The notes under the pieces are model-generated. The model was not told the origin of the DNA. It worked only from the letters and a program-made list of their open reading frames with translations, and searched no databases. From NCBI GenBank assembly GCA_028023455.1, contig JAQFVV010013376.1, positions 1-64,000 on the forward strand: a stretch of DNA of 64,000 nucleotides, written 5' to 3'. Of the stretch, positions 48,302 through 58,275 are shown piece by piece (the first letter of the stretch is position 1; each line of letters starts with the position of its first letter). The position numbers and the translations under genes were made by a program. The stretch comes from Epiperipatus broadwayi (lineage: Eukaryota > Onychophora > Udeonychophora > Euonychophora > Peripatidae).

Positions 48302-48595
48302 CAGGGGTCCCCAACCTTTTTGCACTTAAGAGCACATTCTATAATACCATCCAGGTGGCAGGCACCATTTATTTTTTCAATATAAATTTATAGTTGGATA
48401 TTGTTAATAATACACATAATGTACAAAAAAATATTTATTTGATTACAATATAATACAATAATTTATAAGAAATTTTAAAATTAAATTTATTTGTATCAGA
48501 TAAATAATTTTTTAGCGTGTTCGGATAGTGGTGGGCACACGTAAAATGGTCTGCGGGCACCATGGTGCCCACAGGCATAGGACTGAGGATCCCTG
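48302..48595. mobile_element. hAT-type MITE, 294 bp, with 8-bp target duplication
   Basis: It starts CAGGGGTCCCCAACC and ends GAGGATCCCTG, imperfect terminal inverted repeats of the CAGNGGTCCCCAACC hAT (Charlie-like) type. GACTAAAA occurs immediately before (48294-48301) and immediately after (48596-48603), the 8-bp duplication diagnostic of hAT insertion. Subterminal GGTGGGCACACG and GTGCCCACAGG also pair. No transposase is encoded, so it was mobilised in trans. Confidence 0.93.
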
Positions 48596-48942
48596 GACTA
48601 AAATATAGGAGATATATTAAAGGTAAAAATGTAAGTAACAGAATAATTTATATAGAATTTAGTATGGTAATAATAGTTTGGTAATGATCACCATCTAAAA
48701 TGTGGAATGCTCTAGATTACAAAATTAAATTTTAATTAGATGATATTCAGTAGTTATGCACAGGTACATTCATACTGATTGTTAAAATTTTTAAAGTTTT
48801 TCATACTTGTTATTAAACAAACCTCATAAAATAATAAATCAATTATGTCATTTTTTTTCAAAAAAAATATTATAAATAAAAACCAAAAAATATAAGTTTT
48901 ATATTTAATTGCATTTTTAATATGTTATAATTTAGTTAGTAT

Positions 48943-49079
48943 AAACCTATCAATTTTAAGCATGCTACCATCTGGGATGTGTCAACATCAGTATTAGTTA
49001 AGAAACAATATTGTTTTGTTGTTTCTTAACTAATACTGAAACATCTCAGATGCCGGCATGGTTGAAACTGACAGGTTTA
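48943..49079. repeat. Foldback palindrome, arms ~65 bp
   Basis: AAACCTATCAATTTTAAGCA and AGTATTAGTTAAGAAACAA on the left pair with the right arm around TATTGTTTTG. The apex 19 bp pair perfectly. Confidence 0.88.
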
Positions 49080-49564
49080 GATAATCATACAGGTAAAGAT
49101 GTTTGGAGTCTGAAATTTAAGAAAAACATTCAGTCAATATAATTTTGATGTTATATTGTTAATTTTAGTTCAGGTTGGTGACAAAAGTGTATAATTTTAA
49201 GTGAATTTGATATTTTTATAGCATATCTGTTATTAAACATTTTGAATATCATCCCTGTATGTATATAAATATTAAATGTCTAAAGCCAAAATTTATTAGT
49301 CAATAAAATAATCAATTACCCCAAATTCACAATTCAACAAAACTACCCAAAGAAAATAAATTCTGAAACACAACCAATGGTTTCACTCTTACAAGCAGAT
49401 GTCTTAAATATAAAAGATTACAAGATAACAACAAATTTATACTAAACATTACCCACAATTCCACTTACATCCCACATACCCTTAATATTAAAAGAACTTA
49501 AATAAGTTAATTGCTTCAGGATCATAAAATTTTAATAATAAAACTTTTTTTAATTCTTTTTATT
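49080..49564. other. A+T-rich DNA without recognisable genes
   Basis: Could include the 3' flank of the Penelope relic read on the minus strand; no motif seen. Confidence 0.3.
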
Positions 49565-50243
49565 TCATTTTTTTTCAGAGAAGATACTCTTAGCCTCATT
49601 TAAAGTAATAGTTTGGCCTGCATCTTTTTTATGGATATATAAAACAGAACTGAGATATTTATTTCTAATCCTGTTTTTATGTATCTTTATCTTTTCATTT
49701 AAGCTCAAACTACTCTGACTTATATATACCTTTTTACAAAAGTAAGGAATAATATACACTATTCCAAGAATAGTCTTTCTATCAAAAATTTCGTTTGTAT
49801 TATTTAATAAATTATTCAATGTAATATTCTTTCTCCAAGAAATTTCTTATTTCCAAACAAATTACTATTTTTACATACAATTCTATAAGAAGACAATTTA
49901 AAAAGCAAAAAAATATTTTTTTGTCCTTTACATTATTACTATTAAATAAAATACTATTAACAAATTTATCAGAATAGCCATCACTCAAATAATCTTTATA
50001 AAATTGACCTACTTGAAACAAAACTACTTCTTTAGACTTATTTAATTTCTTATTTCCATAACAATAATTTCTTAAAGGAGCTACTTTATGAGATAGAGAC
50101 TGATAGCTATCAGGTTTAATTATAGATTCTAATTCTTTACTCTTAAAATAATGACTACACACCAAACAATTATTCTTTACATTTCTAATCACCAATAAAT
50201 CTAAAAATTTTAATTTAACAAAATCTATCCTCCCCTCCCCCAA
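49565..50243 (-). pseudogene. Penelope-like element: RT C-terminus plus GIY-YIG endonuclease
   Basis: The upstream frame (50243-49812) contains KLKFLDLLVIRN near its start, the FLDxxI segment of Penelope RTs, and later FYKDYLSDGYSDKFVNS, like the RGYPxxFI segment. After a shift near 49815, the second frame (49819-49565) reads NNLLNNTNEIF, GIVYIIPYFCKKVYISQS and KIKIHKNRIRN. That is the GIY-YIG nuclease start with its VYI(G) motif and the following helix, whose catalytic arginine position is altered. The order RT to GIY-YIG is that of endonuclease-bearing Penelope-like elements. The nuclease stops short of its C-terminus. This is the best-preserved Penelope copy in the window but is clearly non-functional. 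Confidence 0.75.
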
Positions 50244-50521
50244 TCTCCTTCTACAACATATTTTATAGAAATATCAAAACAAACTCATTTATCAAGTCTG
50301 CTTCTGGCAGTGAAACCAGCGGTTGGGTTTTAGAGGTTATTTTATTTGGCTAGTCGGATTGAGTTGTGGTTTTGAGATAGTTTTGATTATATATATAATT
50401 ATAATCCTTAAATCCACAGAAGCACTTTCAGTTAATTTCTTAAACCTGCCTCAACTGTCATTAAATTAAAAAAAAAAAAACAAAGCAGAAGCAAACGTCA
50501 TCAATTCAAATCTCACAAATC
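50244..50521. other. Spacer between two Penelope relics
   Basis: A G+C-richer piece (GGCAGTGAAACCAGCGG) lies at 50307-50323. Read on the minus strand it may be the leader of the downstream relic, since Penelope-like elements often occur in tandem. I looked for a hammerhead ribozyme core and did not find one. Confidence 0.3.
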
Positions 50522-50752
50522 TCATATTTTGATGTTAGCAGCTTGTCTATTTATTAAATGCATTTTATTCCTATTTATAAAAATTGCCTCTTTAATTTTT
50601 CTTTTATTATGGCTTCTCTCTTCATGAAGAATTTTCACATTTTCAAAATCAAATTTAAATTTATATTTACATGTTTTTTCATGATCAAAGAAAACTGAAG
50701 GAGACATTAAATCACCATTATTTTTACTTTTTACACACATATAACAATTCAT
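50522..50752 (-). pseudogene. Penelope-like GIY-YIG C-terminus, third type of relic
   Basis: The minus frame reads CKYKFKFDFENVKILHEE, then NKRKIKEAIFINRNKMHLIN, matching the end of Penelope-like endonucleases (FDFENVKILxxE, KRxxxEAxxI, INxR). It lies upstream, in the sense direction, of the RT-nuclease relic at 49.6-50.2 kb. The two are therefore pieces of two copies in head-to-tail order rather than one element. Confidence 0.7.
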
Positions 50753-50851
50753 ACTCCCTCAATCTCTTCTCAATACTGCACCTAAAATTTATATTATGTA
50801 TATTTAAATAATAAGTGAAATAATGCTCAAAGCTAAATGGGATAATTATGT

Positions 50852-51158
50852 AATTAAATACCAACAAGTAACCACCTAAACATTCACAATAAAGATAGTA
50901 ATCAATATTTTTCATTGCTGTCAAGGCAACCTCATCTTTTAATAGCAAGATTTCCTAATGGTTCATTGAGGCAATCTTCTTGCCTTTTAATAGCAAGAAT
51001 GGAAATCCACTCTTACTAATGGTTCATTGAATATGGACCATTAGTAAGAGTGGATTTCCAGTCTTGCTATTAAAAGGTGAGAAGGTTGGCTTGACAACAG
51101 TGAGAAATATTGATTACTATTTTTATTGTGAATGTTTAGGTGTTTGGTGGTTGGTTTC

Positions 51159-51164
<6 letters not shown>
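50852..51164. repeat. Foldback palindrome with duplicated segment in left arm
   Basis: Left arm 50852-51023, right arm 51037-51164, 13-base loop. CACCTAAACATTCACAATAAA and GGAAATCCACTCTTACTAAT pair with the right arm. The left arm is about 44 bp longer because CTTTTAATAGCAAG...CTAATGGTTCATTGA occurs twice. Confidence 0.88.
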
Positions 51165-51194
<30 letters not shown>

Positions 51195-51216
51195 GAGATA
51201 TATCTTTAGACACATC

Positions 51217-51284
<68 letters not shown>

Positions 51285-51286
51285 AG
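51165..51286. repeat. (AT)n and (GA)n microsatellites
   Basis: AT repeats to 51190 and 51216-51238, then GA repeats to about 51286. The open frame on the minus strand is a repeat artefact. Confidence 0.92.
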
Positions 51287-52219
51287 ACAATAGAAAGAAA
51301 TAGGAATGCATGAGAATACCTTTGATTTGTCATAAGTGTTCTGGTCATAACTTAGTCAAATTTTAAGAAAACAAATTGTGAGGTGAGAAACAAATTGATA
51401 ATTGATAAATTGGAATAAGTTATTATTGAAATATTTTTTAACTTATTATATCAGAATTGTACATAATAAAAAATTACAAATTCTAATAACAACTGAGAAT
51501 TATTTTTAAATTTTTTTTAATATTTTACCATAAAAATAATAATTTGTTATAAGAATAAAAATAGTCAGATAGTAAAAATGCAACAAATAATAGAATGATA
51601 AAATTTGTTTCAAGTTTGAATAAGGTTTAGGATATTTTTTATATACCTTTAAAACTATTTAATCTTGGTCAAAAAATGAATTATGAGCCATTCTTGTCTA
51701 AACAGTAAAATAAAGCTTATGAAAACTTCTCAAATTATAACTAGAAGTTGAAGCAATCTTTGGTCTAAATTTGAATATTTAAAGCCTGCGTTATGTACGC
51801 TTGAAATGTAAAAAAGTTAAATTAATGATTTTAAAAAATATGAACATTGGTTCAGAAAAAGTAAAATTATATGTATGTTATTAACAAAAAGATATATTTA
51901 GTCTTTAATACAAATTAAAATATATATCTAAAGTTAAAAGTGATATTAATAATTATTGATATAATAGAAAATTATTATCGATTATGTAATTAATAAAAAA
52001 TAGTAATTGTCAATAAATGCAAGCAAGAAATAGTACGTGTAGATTGTAGAGGAAGATTTGTTAAAAAACAATCTAGAAAATAAATTGCAAAAAAAATAAA
52101 TAAATGAATAAAATAAAATAGATAAAAGATTACAATGTACTGAAAATAAAAGTAGGTCGTTAGTTAAAAGATACATATATTGAAAAGATAATATTATCTA
52201 AGTGATTTATGCAATAAAA
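51287..52219. other. A+T-rich DNA without recognisable genes
   Basis: Would be the 3' flank of the exon candidate at 52220-52307. No convincing AATAAA plus GT-rich cleavage region was identified. Confidence 0.3.
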
Positions 52220-52307
52220 TCACTGCTTTTCTTCTTTTGCACTTTTTCGAGCGATTGATTTCTTTCTCTCTTCTGTTTCAGGTGGATATACACGTTTCAC
52301 CAGAGGT
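52220..52307 (-). CDS. Candidate last coding exon of a host gene (unknown protein)
   Basis: On the minus strand an ATATTAACAG acceptor is followed by 88 bases that stay open to a TGA (plus 52220-52222). The peptide includes PLVKRVYPPETEERKKS, then ARKSAKEEKQ and stop, a charged lysine/glutamate-rich tail. The segment is far richer in G+C than its neighbours, uses varied codons and is not part of any repeat seen in this window. It enters with the last base of a split codon, as a real exon could. I do not recognise the protein. Against it: the pyrimidine tract is weak, no upstream exon or poly(A) signal was found, and a TTCTGTTTCAG/G acceptor-like string exists on the opposite strand in the same place. 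It could also be a fragment of an unknown element. Confidence 0.35.
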
Positions 52308-52344
52308 CTGTTAATATTGTATTTTAACTAAAATAATTTTAATA

Positions 52345-52405
52345 CATTATACAGGCTTAAACCTGCATTTATATATGTAATATATGCGGGATTCGAACTC
52401 AGTAA
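52345..52405 (+). repeat. End fragment of foldback family FB2
   Basis: ATACATTATACAGGCTTAAAC, then ATATATGTAATATATGCGGG and ATTCGAACTCAG, equal the outer 60 bp of the FB2 unit at 37.8 kb, after which similarity stops. Confidence 0.75.
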
Positions 52406-52769
52406 TTTAAACTGAATAATTTATTACAGAGAGTGAAAACTTTGTATTATTATAAATTATTTATATGTCAGATAATAAGGCATTTTAACTATATTAAGTA
52501 AAGATTTAAGAATTAGATATAATGACAGTAGGTGAAACATATTGAAATATAAGATTGTAGTACCTATTTTTTTCTAAGATTTAAAATAAAAATAAATGCA
52601 TAAACTGGTGATGTTACAGTTGAAGTACTAAAAAATATAGGCAAAAGGAAATTGACTATTAAAAGATGATTTTTAACATAATTTGTGATGCAGATTAATT
52701 CCTTCCAACTTTCATAATTTTATTAAACATTATCTTAATTCAGTAAGATATAGAATAATTACTTGGATT
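52406..52769. other. Unassigned A+T-rich spacer
   Basis: Possibly worn 5' LINE sequence just before 52770; nothing can be supported. Confidence 0.3.
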
Positions 52770-54020
52770 TCCTATTGCTAAAAAGAAAGCTGATAAATAT
52801 GAAGAGTATAGAACTATAAGTTTGTTATCTCATGTTTTCACAGTTTTATTGAGGATTTTAACTCAGAGAATTTATGGAAAGATAGAATATTGGAGAAAAA
52901 TAGTTTGGTTTTTAGAGAGGGTTGTTAGAACAATTGCAGAGAGATATATTGAAAAAGACAAAGGAATTGGTATATGTTTTGTAAATTTTGAAAAAAGATT
53001 TCATAGAGAAATCTGGAATAAACTTATGACCATCTTAAAATATAAACAAGTATTTTGAAAAAGAGAAAAGATTGATTTAAAATATGTATACTGGGCAAAG
53101 GATAAAAATTAGATTGGAGAATAATGATACTGATGAAGTGAATATAGAAAGAGAAGTTAGATTAGGATGCATTATGTCACTTGCTCTTTTTAAAACATGT
53201 TAAATAATTATTTAGATTGTAAAGGAGAAAGTATTGAAGATAGAATAATAGAATTTATAAGATTTGCAGATGATATAGCTCTTGTAGCTGAGGATGAAAA
53301 ATATATTCAGAAGATGTTTACTAAATTGAAGAAGGGATTTATGAAATTTGGAATGAATATTAATTTTGAGAAGACCATGTGTTTATGGATATAGTGGACT
53401 GCAAAAAAGCTGGATAGAGGGGAATGCAAACAAAATGCCAATTGAAGTCCCTGATAATATAGTTCAGCAGGGAAAGGAATTTAGATATTTGGATAGTTGT
53501 TTGAGTGAGGATGGAAAAAGTGAAGATAAGCTTTGGAAAAGGACACATTTACTAAGTGAAAAAAAATATCGTGTTAACCTTTGAAGAGAGAATTATAGAA
53601 TAAATTAATTAAATGCTCTATGTGGAGTGTACTATTGTATGATTATGAAATGTGGACAGTGCATAATAAAATTAGGAAATATTGAAGGTGTTTGAGATGT
53701 GATCATGGAGAAGAATAAAAGAAAACTCAGTTTGATGAATAAAATAAATAAATTATGAAAAGGGTAAATAAAAAAAAAAGATTGATTGAGGAAATTAGAA
53801 CTAGAAAGAGAAACTGGGTTGAAAATATATTAAGAAGAAAGTATAGTTTAATGAAAGATGTTTTGAAGGGAATGGTGATTGGAAACAAGAAGAAAGAATG
53901 AAAAAGATTGACATTTCTGGATGATATAAAAAAATGGGAAGAGTTATGTGAAATTGAAGAACTGGGCAATGAAGAGAATAGAGTGGTGAAGTGAACGCAT
54001 TGGTGATGTGACTGCTCTCT
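52770..54020 (+). pseudogene. LINE reverse transcriptase, frameshifted copy
   Basis: RT blocks appear in order across frames: KYEEYRTISLLSHVF and RILTQRIYGKIE (52790-52885); RTIAERYIEKDKGIGICFVNFEKRF with WNKLMTILK (52925-53040), the AFDRV region with the palm aspartate position changed; IIEFIRFADDIALVAEDE (53245-53300), which keeps the FADD catalytic pair; FMKFGMNINFEKT; and VQQGKEFRYLDSCLSEDG (53455-53510). A C-terminal stretch follows with VNKKKRLIEEIRTRKRNW and VLKGMVIGNKKK (53765-53900). Frameshifts and a truncated fingers-to-palm section make it inactive. The N-terminal endonuclease is missing, so it is a 5'-truncated insertion. A hAT MITE lies 100 bp downstream. Confidence 0.85.
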
Positions 54021-54117
54021 GAATCTATCTGTGATTGATAAATATAATCCAAGAAAAAGTTATTTATTTACATTAGTGATTTGAGAAAAAAACATTTTTT
54101 TAAGCATTGATCTAAAG

Positions 54118-54426
54118 TAGTGGTAGTCAACCTTGTCCCTACCGCCCACTAGAAGGTGTTCCAGCCTTCATGGTGGGAGGTAGGGGTTTTGTCGGACACT
54201 GAAACACTTTCTTTTTTTTTTAATTTAATTGACTTTTTAAAAAAAATTTCATAGAGATTTATATGCTTTAGCTTGCTGTAACTCTGCTTTATAAATTTTA
54301 TAAAGTACAGTTACTTCCCTACTTTATAAATCACCATTACTGTGGAACCGGTGGGCAGTTAGAAAATTTTACTACTAACAGGGATACAAAAGTGGGCGGT
54401 AGGTATAAAAAGGTTGAATACCCCTG
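54118..54426. mobile_element. hAT-type MITE, 309 bp, with 8-bp target duplication
   Basis: Terminal inverted repeats TAGTGGTAGTCAACCTTG and, reversed from the right end, CAGGGGTATTCAACCTTTT; both then share CTACCGCCCACT. Flanks ATCTAAAG (54110-54117) and ATCTAAAC (54427-54434) match at 7 of 8 bases. The ends differ from the MITE at 48.3 kb, so it is a separate family. No coding capacity. Confidence 0.92.
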
Positions 54427-54434
54427 ATCTAAAC

Positions 54435-56384
54435 TTTTAAATATAAAATCAGATTTTTAAAATAGCCTTAATCCTTTTCTAATTGAATTTGAAGTTTTAA
54501 AAATGACTGATTATTTACAGTAAGATTAATAATATTCCTAGCTTTTGAGATAAGTCAAATATATTTAGAAATCATCATTTTTTGGTCCTTTTCCATTTTT
54601 CTGAAACAACATTTTTTTTCTTTAACAGGATAATGATTTTCTTCACTTGGAAATTTGGAGCAGAGTTAGTAGTACTAGCTATAGATTTACAATGATATGT
54701 GGATTGTTGATATATCATCTTTGAATTCCCATTACAATTAGCAGTACATATATATAATATTTATCTGTCAAAAAGAAAAGTACTGCATATCAGTCCTATA
54801 ATCGTCTTGCAAAAATCATTATTCATAATTTTTTTAGTTCATCATTCATCCTTTTTTTTTTTTTCTCTTAGCTTCCTTAGACTTTTTAACATATTCTTTA
54901 CAATTCCTCTTTTTTTCCACTTCTAATTTCTTCAATAAAAACTTTATTTTCATATAACTTCGATTTCAATTTAACTTCTCCACATTTTCCCAAATGCATA
55001 AATTGTAATCCTTCAGCTGTTTCAAACAATTTTTTTAATTTATATCTCTTCATACAAGCTTAATTCCAAACAAAACATTTAACAAACTTTGTTTTTTAAT
55101 TTCCATTTCAATAAAACACAAAATAATTTTTAATTTGGATTTATTTGATTTTTATCCCAGTCTTTTCTCAAATTTCATCAATTTCTCTACGATATTTTTG
55201 ATCTATATATCATTATCAAATTCAAGCTTTCAGGCATAGCTGCCTATTTTTCTTGTGTAGATTTTGTTGTTACTTCTAGGATGAAGTGTAGGCAGCATTA
55301 TGAAATTAAATTAAACTTTATTTTAAAAAACTTAAGAAAAAAATGCATGTAACATCAAATTAAAAAAAAGAAAAAGAAATATTTTCAAAATTTAATTTAA
55401 TTAAATTCTTAATTATAAATTAATTTTGAAACTTTCAAAATGGATAAAGCTTGATGTAAAATTTTACATAACTTTTTACTTACGTTGTTACTTTTAAAAA
55501 CTATTAATTAATTTTTATTGAATGTATTTTATTCATATAATGAACTGAACGTGTTTTATATAAATTAAATCAAGTGTTGTTACAACTTTTTTATAATAAT
55601 TTTGAAATGCAATCTATGTCGGCATCTTATGGAAATATTCTAGCTCAGAAATTCCACGACTATAGTACACAGATGCACAGACATACTGTGTGTTGGCAAT
55701 CAAGACTTATAAATACATTTTAAAAATATGCTTTTATTTACAGTACAATTAAAATTTTTGATATAATAAGTTGGTAATATACTTTTGCTTTAGCTATATA
55801 ATATATGGAAGACTATTTAATCTTTAATCGAAAATATAAAAAGTTCTATCGTTATCTCCTCATGCAAAAACTTTTTGTGTGCATATATGGCCAGATAACT
55901 ATTTCAAATAGCTTAGTGTGCATTTTTATAATGTTTTATTCTTAATTAAATTGCCCTGTGCTCCTTGTCATAATGGTAAATAATAAGTGAAATTTAATCT
56001 ATCACTTGTACCTCAGCCATTTCAATATCTTCTGAGTGACAAATCGCTCGATTATTCTCTGATAAATTTTAATTATATTTAAACATAATTCATGTTTGAT
56101 TTCAAAAATTCAACCATAAAATAAGCAGCATATAAACTACATAAAATGTATTAAGAATAGTTGGTGTATAAAAGATTATACGATAGCAATGAACATTCTG
56201 TTTGTATTATTGATCAGCCTATTAAATTGATAGAACTGGAAATGCTTATTGATATTTAAAATATTTTTTTAAAAAAAAAGAAAATCAGAAACTGATTTAA
56301 TTTTAATTAAAATTGCAAGAAAATAAAAATATAAGGCAATGAGCAGCTTGTAAACAGCATTAAAGCAATTGTCTGAAGATTTGT
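54435..56384. other. Unassigned; one short minus-strand open frame
   Basis: A frame just under 60 codons ends at 54575 on the minus strand with APNFQVKKIIILLKKKN, and another short one near 55230-55290 includes LHPRSNNKIYTRKIGSYA. Both look like ends of degraded mobile-element proteins rather than host exons, but I cannot name a family. Confidence 0.25.
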
Positions 56385-56650
56385 GATAGTGGATTATATG
56401 TTGGAATACTTCTATCATCTAATGTTAAATGTCTTTAGAAAAATTCAAACTTTATTTAAACTTTCTAAATGCATTCAACTGTTGAAATAGAACTCAGGTT
56501 AGTGTTCAGCATGATATTTCAATTGATCACAGACCTCTCTATTTCAGATGTTTTTGGCTAAGTACTAGCATGGAAATCAAGCCTAGAACTTTAAATTCAA
56601 GAATACTGAATACAAGGTAACACACTAACCAATCAAATCCATAGTTTACA
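56385..56650 (-). repeat. tRNA-derived SINE, copy S3
   Basis: In reverse complement it shows GATTTGATTGGTTAGTG (box A region), TTGATTTCCATGCTAGTACT (box B region and the following body shared with S1), and a tail with AATAAAGTTTGAATTTTTC and AAGACATTTAA. Unlike S1 and S2, no Penelope relic precedes it. Confidence 0.68.
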
Positions 56651-56903
56651 AAAAATCCAACATACACAGAAAAACACTTAGCATTTATATTCAATCACTT
56701 CAGAAACCCAAAACATAGAGTTATATGATGACATTGGAACAGAATAACAGAAATTTGTTCAGAATCAAGTGATATATAAAAAAAAGATTTACATAAAAAA
56801 TTCTCATGAATAATGGTTGTCCATAAGTTATAATTAAAAAACAAAAAACAAATATACAGTAAAAAATCAAAAGAAATTAATAAAGGTGTAAAAGAATGAC
56901 AAT
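56651..56903. other. Spacer, no recognised gene
   Basis: The open frame at 56695-56922 (minus) is low complexity. Confidence 0.3.
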
Positions 56904-57232
56904 AAATTATTTTATTTACCATGCACTGAAAAGCAAAAAAAATATTGTTTCTTCAGCCACAAGTGGGGTTTTTAGATTCAACTTGAAATAAAAGCAGGGG
57001 TCAGAAATTAATTAAGTCAATTTTTTATTTTGAAAAATAGGAATTGACTTAATTATTTCTGAACCCCTATGCTTTTATTTCAAATTAAATCTAAAAATCC
57101 TAATTGTAAGTAATCGACTTAATTAATTTCTGAACCCCTATTTTTATTTCAAGTTAAATCTAAAAACCCCACTTGTGGTTGAAAAAACAATTATTATTTT
57201 GGTTTTTAGTGCATGGTAAATAAAATTATTTA
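56904..57232. repeat. Foldback palindrome with duplicated right-arm segment
   Basis: Outer ends TTATTTTATTTACCATGCAC and its reverse complement at 57205-57230. CCACAAGTGGGGTTTTTAGA pairs with 57155-57175. The stretch GACTTAATTAATTTCTGAACCCC to TAAATCTAAAAA occurs twice on the right side (from about 57044 and 57117) but once on the left. Confidence 0.88.
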
Positions 57233-57344
57233 ATATATTATCTATTTACTTTTAACTTTTTAGTATTGGCACAGTATATAAAAACATAAAAATATATCAT
57301 ACTTTAAATTGACTCGAGACTTATTATTGATATATATATATATA

Positions 57345-58077
57345 TTATAAAGAGCTTGCAAATAAGCTCTTAACAAGCTTTGCAGAATAATCTCAACCCA
57401 GACCAGTTTCTGCTACTGGCTTTACCAGTGAGGTGCCAGGATATTTAAGCATTACATTAAAAATACTAGAACAAACCCAGAACTTTATGTAATGGATAAC
57501 TATTAAATAGAAAATCTAAAATGTTCAGACATCCATATGTCTTCCAATCCAGCTATCTAACCTAAATAGCCATATGGGACTGAATTAAGTTCAGATACAC
57601 CACATATTAATAGCTTTAGTGATATAAATTCACCAAAGCCTTAATAGCAAAAAATAAAATTACAAATAAATCAAGTCAGATGCCACATGATCTAATTTAA
57701 ATATTTGTAATGCAAGCTTGTTTAAATTAGGTTATGTGACATCTGACTTGATTTATTTGTAATTTTATTTTTTGCTATTAAGGCTTTGGTGAATTTATAT
57801 CACTAAAGCTATTAATATATGGTGTATCTGAACTTAGTTCAGTCCCATATGGATATTTAAGTTAGATAGCTAGATTGGAAAACATATGGACGTCTGAAAA
57901 TTTCAGAATTTCTACTTAATAGTTATCCATTAGATAAAGTGCTGGGCTTGTCCTATTATTTTTAATCTAATTCTTGAATATCCTGGCAACTCACTGACAA
58001 AGCCAGTAGCAGAAACTGGTCTGGGTTTTAGGATATTCTGCAAAACTTGTTAAGAGCTTATTTGTGAGGTCTTTATG
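57345..58077. repeat. 733-bp symmetrical foldback palindrome
   Basis: Arms 57345-57701 and 57721-58077 are both 357 bp and pair along their whole length around a 19-base loop. Paired blocks include AATAAGCTCTTAACAAG, GACCAGTTTCTGCTACTGGC, CTATTAATA with ATTCACCAAAGCC, and ATCAAGTCAGATG. It is the longest palindrome here; arm identity is high but not perfect. No coding sequence. Confidence 0.93.
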
Positions 58078-58136
58078 AAACATTTGTAATGCAAGCTTAA
58101 TTAAATTAGGTCTTGTGACAGCTGACCTGATTTATT
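58078..58136 (+). repeat. Partial third copy of the palindrome's loop and inner right arm
   Basis: ATTTGTAATGCAAGCTT, ATTAGGTCTTGTGACAGCTGA and GATTTATTTGTA repeat the loop and the first 45 bp of the right arm (57703-57765) immediately after the palindrome, then run into a TA repeat. Confidence 0.85.
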
Positions 58137-58275
58137 TGTATATATATATATATATATATCGTGAGAGTACATAAAACTACTCATATATATATATATATGT
58201 ATGTACGTACGTACATACATATGTATGTATGTAAGTATGTATATATGTATATATTTACGTACGTACGTATGTATT
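58137..58275. repeat. (TA)n and (TATG/GTAC)n microsatellite
   Basis: TA repeats followed by TATG, GTAC and TACG tetranucleotides. The open frame across it is an artefact. Confidence 0.92.

Noticed and set aside
50244-50521. Hammerhead ribozyme in the spacer of the Penelope relics
   Set aside because: GAAAC and stem-like GGCAG...CTGCC strings occur, but no CTGATGA core with correctly placed stems was found on either strand.
51136-51348. 70-codon frame with Leu-Ser repeats
   Set aside because: Translation of GA and TA microsatellites.
55220-55300. Short minus frame with LHPRSNNKIYTRK as a host exon
   Set aside because: Only about 22 codons, no clear splice sites, and a partly palindromic setting; cannot be told from chance or element debris.
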